Position numbers and translations under genes: made by a program. From Purpureocillium takamizusanense (Eukaryota; Ascomycota; Sordariomycetes; Hypocreales; Ophiocordycipitaceae), in contig NC_063069.1 of assembly GCF_022605165.1 (NCBI RefSeq), positions 558,001 through 622,000 of the forward strand: DNA of 64,000 bases. The letters run 5' to 3'. Every line of letters begins with the position of its first letter. The first letter of the stretch is position 1. Positions 60,781 to 64,000 of the stretch are shown piece by piece. The notes under the pieces were generated by a model. The model was not told the origin of the DNA. It made no database searches and worked only from the letters and a program-made list of their open reading frames with translations.

Positions 60781-62184
60781 CTACCAGTCCTTCTCCACCC
60801 TCCACTGGTCGTCGGCCTTTAACCTCGTCCCCGTGAGCAAGTCACAGTCTCGGTGCCCCCATTTCCGTCGGAAGACCTCCCTACCCGCTTCCGTCAAGAC
60901 ATCAATGGCCTCGGCGACGCCCCGCGCCGGATAGTAGAACGGCTCCCCCACGCCGCCCTGCTGGCCGAGCTGCCAGGTGTTGCGCCCGCGCGAGCCGTGC
61001 TTGTAGTGGAACATGCTGTTCGCAGTCTCCCGGAGGCGGATCCAGTAATCGGTCTCCTCGTTGGTCGGCACGGCGTTTTTGCCGGTGCGGCCGCCGATCT
61101 CAGCTACCTCACGCTTGCTCTTCTTGCCATCGTCCTTGGCCTCGTCTTTTCGGGGGGGCGGTGGTGGTGGGTTAGGATCGGTAAAGGTCGGGCTGATGGA
61201 CGGATCGCGGTAAAAGGCGCCAAAGTCGTCGAGGACGGCGCTCACATCGGTGACGATGCCGGCGAGGGCGTCACGCTGTGTCCAGCCCCCCATCAGCAAG
61301 CGCGAGTGCATGTCGCAGTCGTTCATGTAGTATGGGATGAAGGTGTCCCAGCCGCCAACAGCGTCGTACGCGGCGCGGTTCACCAGCGTGAGGTGGTCGT
61401 AGGCGAAGAATCGATCCGCCCACCGGTCCTTGTCGTCGCCGTGTCGCGTCGCGTTCAACTCGGCCAGGCAGAGCTCGTACACCGTCTTGTACCCCTTGTC
61501 CCCGGCCCGCGGCGTCACACCCTCGAGGCCATCCTCGTACGACAGCACCAGGACGTCCATGTGGCTCCAAAAGTACCACGGCCAGTTATTCTCCCTGGCG
61601 AGATAGGTAAAGTAGTTTTGCAGCTGGGCAAAGTTCATCAGGACCGGGGCCCGGACGACGTTGACGCCGAGGAGTCGAAGCTGCGTGTGGTTGAGAAAGA
61701 AGGGATTCTGCAGCGTGAGCATTCCCTCCGCGTTTGCGTGCTGGACACCCGTATTCTCCACAACATGAATGGAGGAGGGTGGCCATCCGGCAGTGATGTA
61801 GGAGACGACAGCCTGGAGCAGGATCGGCCAGGTGCGAGTGAAGCCTATGAATAGAGGCGGCTGATAGTCGAGGCCGTAATGTGTGTGCAGACCCGGCTTG
61901 GGGGTGTTCCACGGAGGGATCGCCGGGGCCGCTGTCGCCGTGGCGAGCGCGGGGAACGGATCCCTCACGGCGGGAGGCGTCCACGTCGGGGACGGAATAT
62001 ATTTTACCTCGGGAGGCTGGGGCTTGTCGCCGTCGGTGTTCTCTTTAGGTGCTGCACTGTCGACCTGGCCTCGCGTTGCGCTGAAGCGATAGCCATCCCG
62101 GAGTGTGAAAATCAGAGTGACGGCCATGAAGAAGGCGGCAACGAGCAAGGCGCGGGCGCCGCGTACGGAGAGGATGGCCGACAT
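60781..62184 (-). CDS. Type II membrane glycosyltransferase-like protein
   Basis: A 467-residue intronless protein with a short cytosolic tail, a signal anchor (ALLVAAFFMAVTLIFTL, about 12-28), a Pro/Thr-rich stem, and a lumenal nucleotide-sugar transferase-like domain. YFWSHMDVLVLSYED has the acidic DxD-like metal site seen in GT-A enzymes. AAYDAVGGWDTFIPYYMNDCD resembles the acceptor/loop region of family 2-like transferases, and YMNDCDMHSRL gives further acidic residues. A Pro-rich, Lys/Asp-rich insert (NPPPPPPRKDEAKDD) interrupts the C-terminal part. The conserved end includes DYWIRLRETANSMFHYKHG. Golgi location is inferred from the anchor; donor and acceptor are unknown. Confidence 0.78.
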   Translation of the reverse strand: MSAILSVRGARALLVAAFFMAVTLIFTLRDGYRFSATRGQVDSAAPKENTDGDKPQPPEVKYIPSPTWTPPAVRDPFPALATATAAPAIPPWNTPKPGLHTHYGLDYQPPLFIGFTRTWPILLQAVVSYITAGWPPSSIHVVENTGVQHANAEGMLTLQNPFFLNHTQLRLLGVNVVRAPVLMNFAQLQNYFTYLARENNWPWYFWSHMDVLVLSYEDGLEGVTPRAGDKGYKTVYELCLAELNATRHGDDKDRWADRFFAYDHLTLVNRAAYDAVGGWDTFIPYYMNDCDMHSRLLMGGWTQRDALAGIVTDVSAVLDDFGAFYRDPSISPTFTDPNPPPPPPRKDEAKDDGKKSKREVAEIGGRTGKNAVPTNEETDYWIRLRETANSMFHYKHGSRGRNTWQLGQQGGVGEPFYYPARGVAEAIDVLTEAGREVFRRKWGHRDCDLLTGTRLKADDQWRVEKDW

Positions 62185-63815
62185 GGCCGACGTGACTGCT
62201 CCGGCGAGCGTCAGTCTCTGCGCTGTACCCGAGTTCCTGTTGATTCTTACCGGAGTGCAGATGGCAGGTGTCAGAATGTCTGAGCCCTCTTACGGGGGCA
62301 GCTCTGGCCAGGCCTGGCACCTGGCGGCACTCCGTACTCGACCAGACCGGGTTGCTCAGGGTATAGTATTCTTGAGATCAGAGAGCAACAAGGAACACTT
62401 GAGGATTATCTTGGATCCCGGATGAAGTGTATCAACGCGAATAAGGTCATCCGGTGGCGATTTTCCTGACTATGGGCAGCATCGAGGTGCCTGGATGCAG
62501 GTTGCAAGACGACCCCGATGGATACATGACATGTAAGAGAACCTGATGCGTGGGGACAATTAAGAAGAGCTATGCAGTCTACGGCAACGAAACGGGTCCA
62601 GGACTACGTAGTAGCAGCAGAAGCATGCAAAAGCTCGTATCTCGATACATTGGCACCGGTGGAAGGATTTTTTTGCGACCGCCCGACCCAAGAAAGCAGC
62701 GACGTCTCCCCCCCTTCCACCCCCAGGGGATTGAATCCGCCACCCTTGGCGGTCTCGTCGATGCACGTCGATGGCACTACGTACTAAGTTACGACTCTCG
62801 CGGGACCGGTTTTACACTCCACATGGTCTACCCGAAGGACTCAACGGCCTACGAAAAAAGAGGTCGCGCTATGCCGGGGTGCAGCCAAGCCGCTTCGCTC
62901 AAAGCGGCGACGACGAGACCCGTTCCGCCCGCCCAGACCAGACCAGATAGTACCAAGAAAATTGGAGGGCAACGGGGGGGAGCGAGAGATGGGAGAAAGA
63001 AAAAAAAACTTGGAAAGGAGGACGTCATTTTGACCAAGCTGTGGATCTCGACACGCGATGTCTCTCTCTCTGTCTCTCTGTCTCTCCCCCTATGGCGTGC
63101 CGAGTCTGATGTGCGTGCGTGCTGGGCACCCGGTGGTTGCATGCGCCTCCATTTTGTAAGTAGTAAGTTAGTTCCCTGTTGCTTTGCTGACGGTTGCCCA
63201 AGGCCGCAGTGGCCAATGGCATCCGAGTATGGAAACAATTGTGCTTCTTTTGGGGACGCGGCACTGGCAGCCCGCGCGATACGGGAGATCGATTAATTGA
63301 TGGCCAGGGGCGACGCTCGCTTCGGCTGCGGGCAAGTCCAGTCTCGGCCAAGTGCCGTCCACCCCCCCAGAGAACTTGCACACGGTTCATAGCCCTACGT
63401 ACGTAGTTCATTCATCAGTCACTGTTCTCCACATAGCCATGTTGATTGCGGTGGAGAACGTCCACTGAACGGTACCGAACAAGGACTATTGATATACTAA
63501 CTTAGCTTCATCACATATACACACGTGCTCCCTGCAAAGCGACATACACGCCGCGCTTTGGGGACATTGTTGCTCTCATGTCCCTAAGCACAAGAAGTAA
63601 TGATATGTATCATGAAGCAGACTTCATTCTCGCCCTTTTCGTTTTACCTCGTTTGCTCGACGCCGCCACCAAGTCTCCGCGAGAGCCAGACATGCGCACC
63701 GCTGCGATTGAAGCGAGAGACACACCGCCGCTCACGCTTCCCTCCATCTAGATTCTCACCCCCGCCGCAAACTGCTGCAGCTCCGCAGCCCACGTCTACC
63801 GTCCGTCCCCCCGTC
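62185..63815. other. Gene-free interval of about 1.6 kb
   Basis: No credible gene. A CT/GT-rich low-complexity tract is at 63059-63090. The frame 62550-63296 (+) has no domain and runs through purine-rich simple sequence. The right end is the 3' region of the NlpC/P60 gene. Confidence 0.5.
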
Positions 63816-64000
63816 TCACCCTCGGTGGTGGTGGAGGAACCGCTCAGCGCCCCAGTAGTCGTCGTTGAAGCGCACGGGGGTGAGGCGCGTCGGCGTCCCC
63901 GCGGCGTACGCCTCCAGCATGTTCCCGTCGCCCGCAAACATGGCCACGTGGTAGATGGACTCGGCGTCGGTGAGGTTCGAGGCGTAGAAGATGAGGTCGC
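63816..64000 (-). CDS. NlpC/P60-family protein, C-terminal part only (cut by the window edge)
   Basis: The last 60 or so residues of a second NlpC/P60 peptidase lie at the right edge. They begin GDLIFYASNL, continue IYHVAMFAGDGNMLEAYAAG with the conserved catalytic His in YHVAMF, then TRLTPVRFNDDYWGAERFL, and end at the TGA 63816-63818. GDLIFY, HVAMFAGDG and the final YWGAERF are the order seen in bacterial RipA/p60-type endopeptidases. It differs clearly from the SH3b-NlpC/P60 protein at 55.8 kb (shorter His loop, different ending), so it is not a recent duplicate. The catalytic Cys, any signal peptide and the start are outside the window. Confidence 0.85.
   Translation of the reverse strand, partial: DLIFYASNLTDAESIYHVAMFAGDGNMLEAYAAGTPTRLTPVRFNDDYWGAERFLHHHRG

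Noticed and set aside
62550..63296. Open frame of 248 codons between the glycosyltransferase and the right-edge NlpC/P60 gene
   Set aside because: It starts without a good context, runs through purine-rich and CT-repeat simple sequence and shows no fold or family signature.

Overview
The window comes from a filamentous ascomycete, most likely a Sordariomycete and possibly a hypocrealean. Coding regions are GC-rich, genes are spaced 0.5-3 kb apart on both strands, and almost every spliced gene has short introns (about 50-170 nt) with CTRAC-like branch sites. The families are fungal: UstYa/DUF3328, Zn2Cys6 regulator, HOL1-like MFS, GPR1/FUN34/YaaH, GH12. I saw no tRNA, rRNA, CRISPR array or intact transposon. 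Exon boundaries were worked out by hand from splice motifs, reading phase and family conservation.

Left part (1-16.4 kb): a truncated UstYa/DUF3328 gene (-), a long-loop MFS transporter (+), a CLC chloride/proton exchanger (-), a secreted GH12 endoglucanase (+) and a PLOD-type glycosyltransferase (+). They are separated by gene-free stretches with long poly-G runs.

Centre (16.8-30.8 kb): a coherent catabolic cluster. It holds a Rieske oxygenase of the glycine-betaine/choline type (-), a covalent-flavin N-methyl amino acid (sarcosine-type) oxidase (+), a Zn2Cys6 regulator (+), a dimethylglycine oxidase-like flavin/folate enzyme (+) and a GPR1/FUN34/YaaH transporter (+). The most economical reading is stepwise N-demethylation: glycine betaine to dimethylglycine to sarcosine to glycine. 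Both flavoenzymes end in a peroxisomal PTS1 tripeptide (AKL and SKL), so the last two steps appear to be peroxisomal. The 2.2 kb divergent promoter carries paired GATA sites and palindromes.

Right part (32-64 kb): a mucin-like single-pass membrane protein, a GNAT acetyltransferase, an LtaS-like sulfatase-fold membrane enzyme, a DUF676-type lipase, an anhydro-N-acetylmuramate kinase (AnmK) divergent from an ACS-family MFS transporter, an alpha-glucoside-type sugar transporter, an SRPBCC/START protein, a secreted SH3b-NlpC/P60 peptidoglycan endopeptidase, a secreted epoxide-hydrolase-like protein lacking the usual catalytic His, a type II glycosyltransferase and, cut by the right edge, a second NlpC/P60 gene. 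AnmK plus two NlpC/P60 proteins suggest that this fungus attacks and salvages bacterial cell wall.
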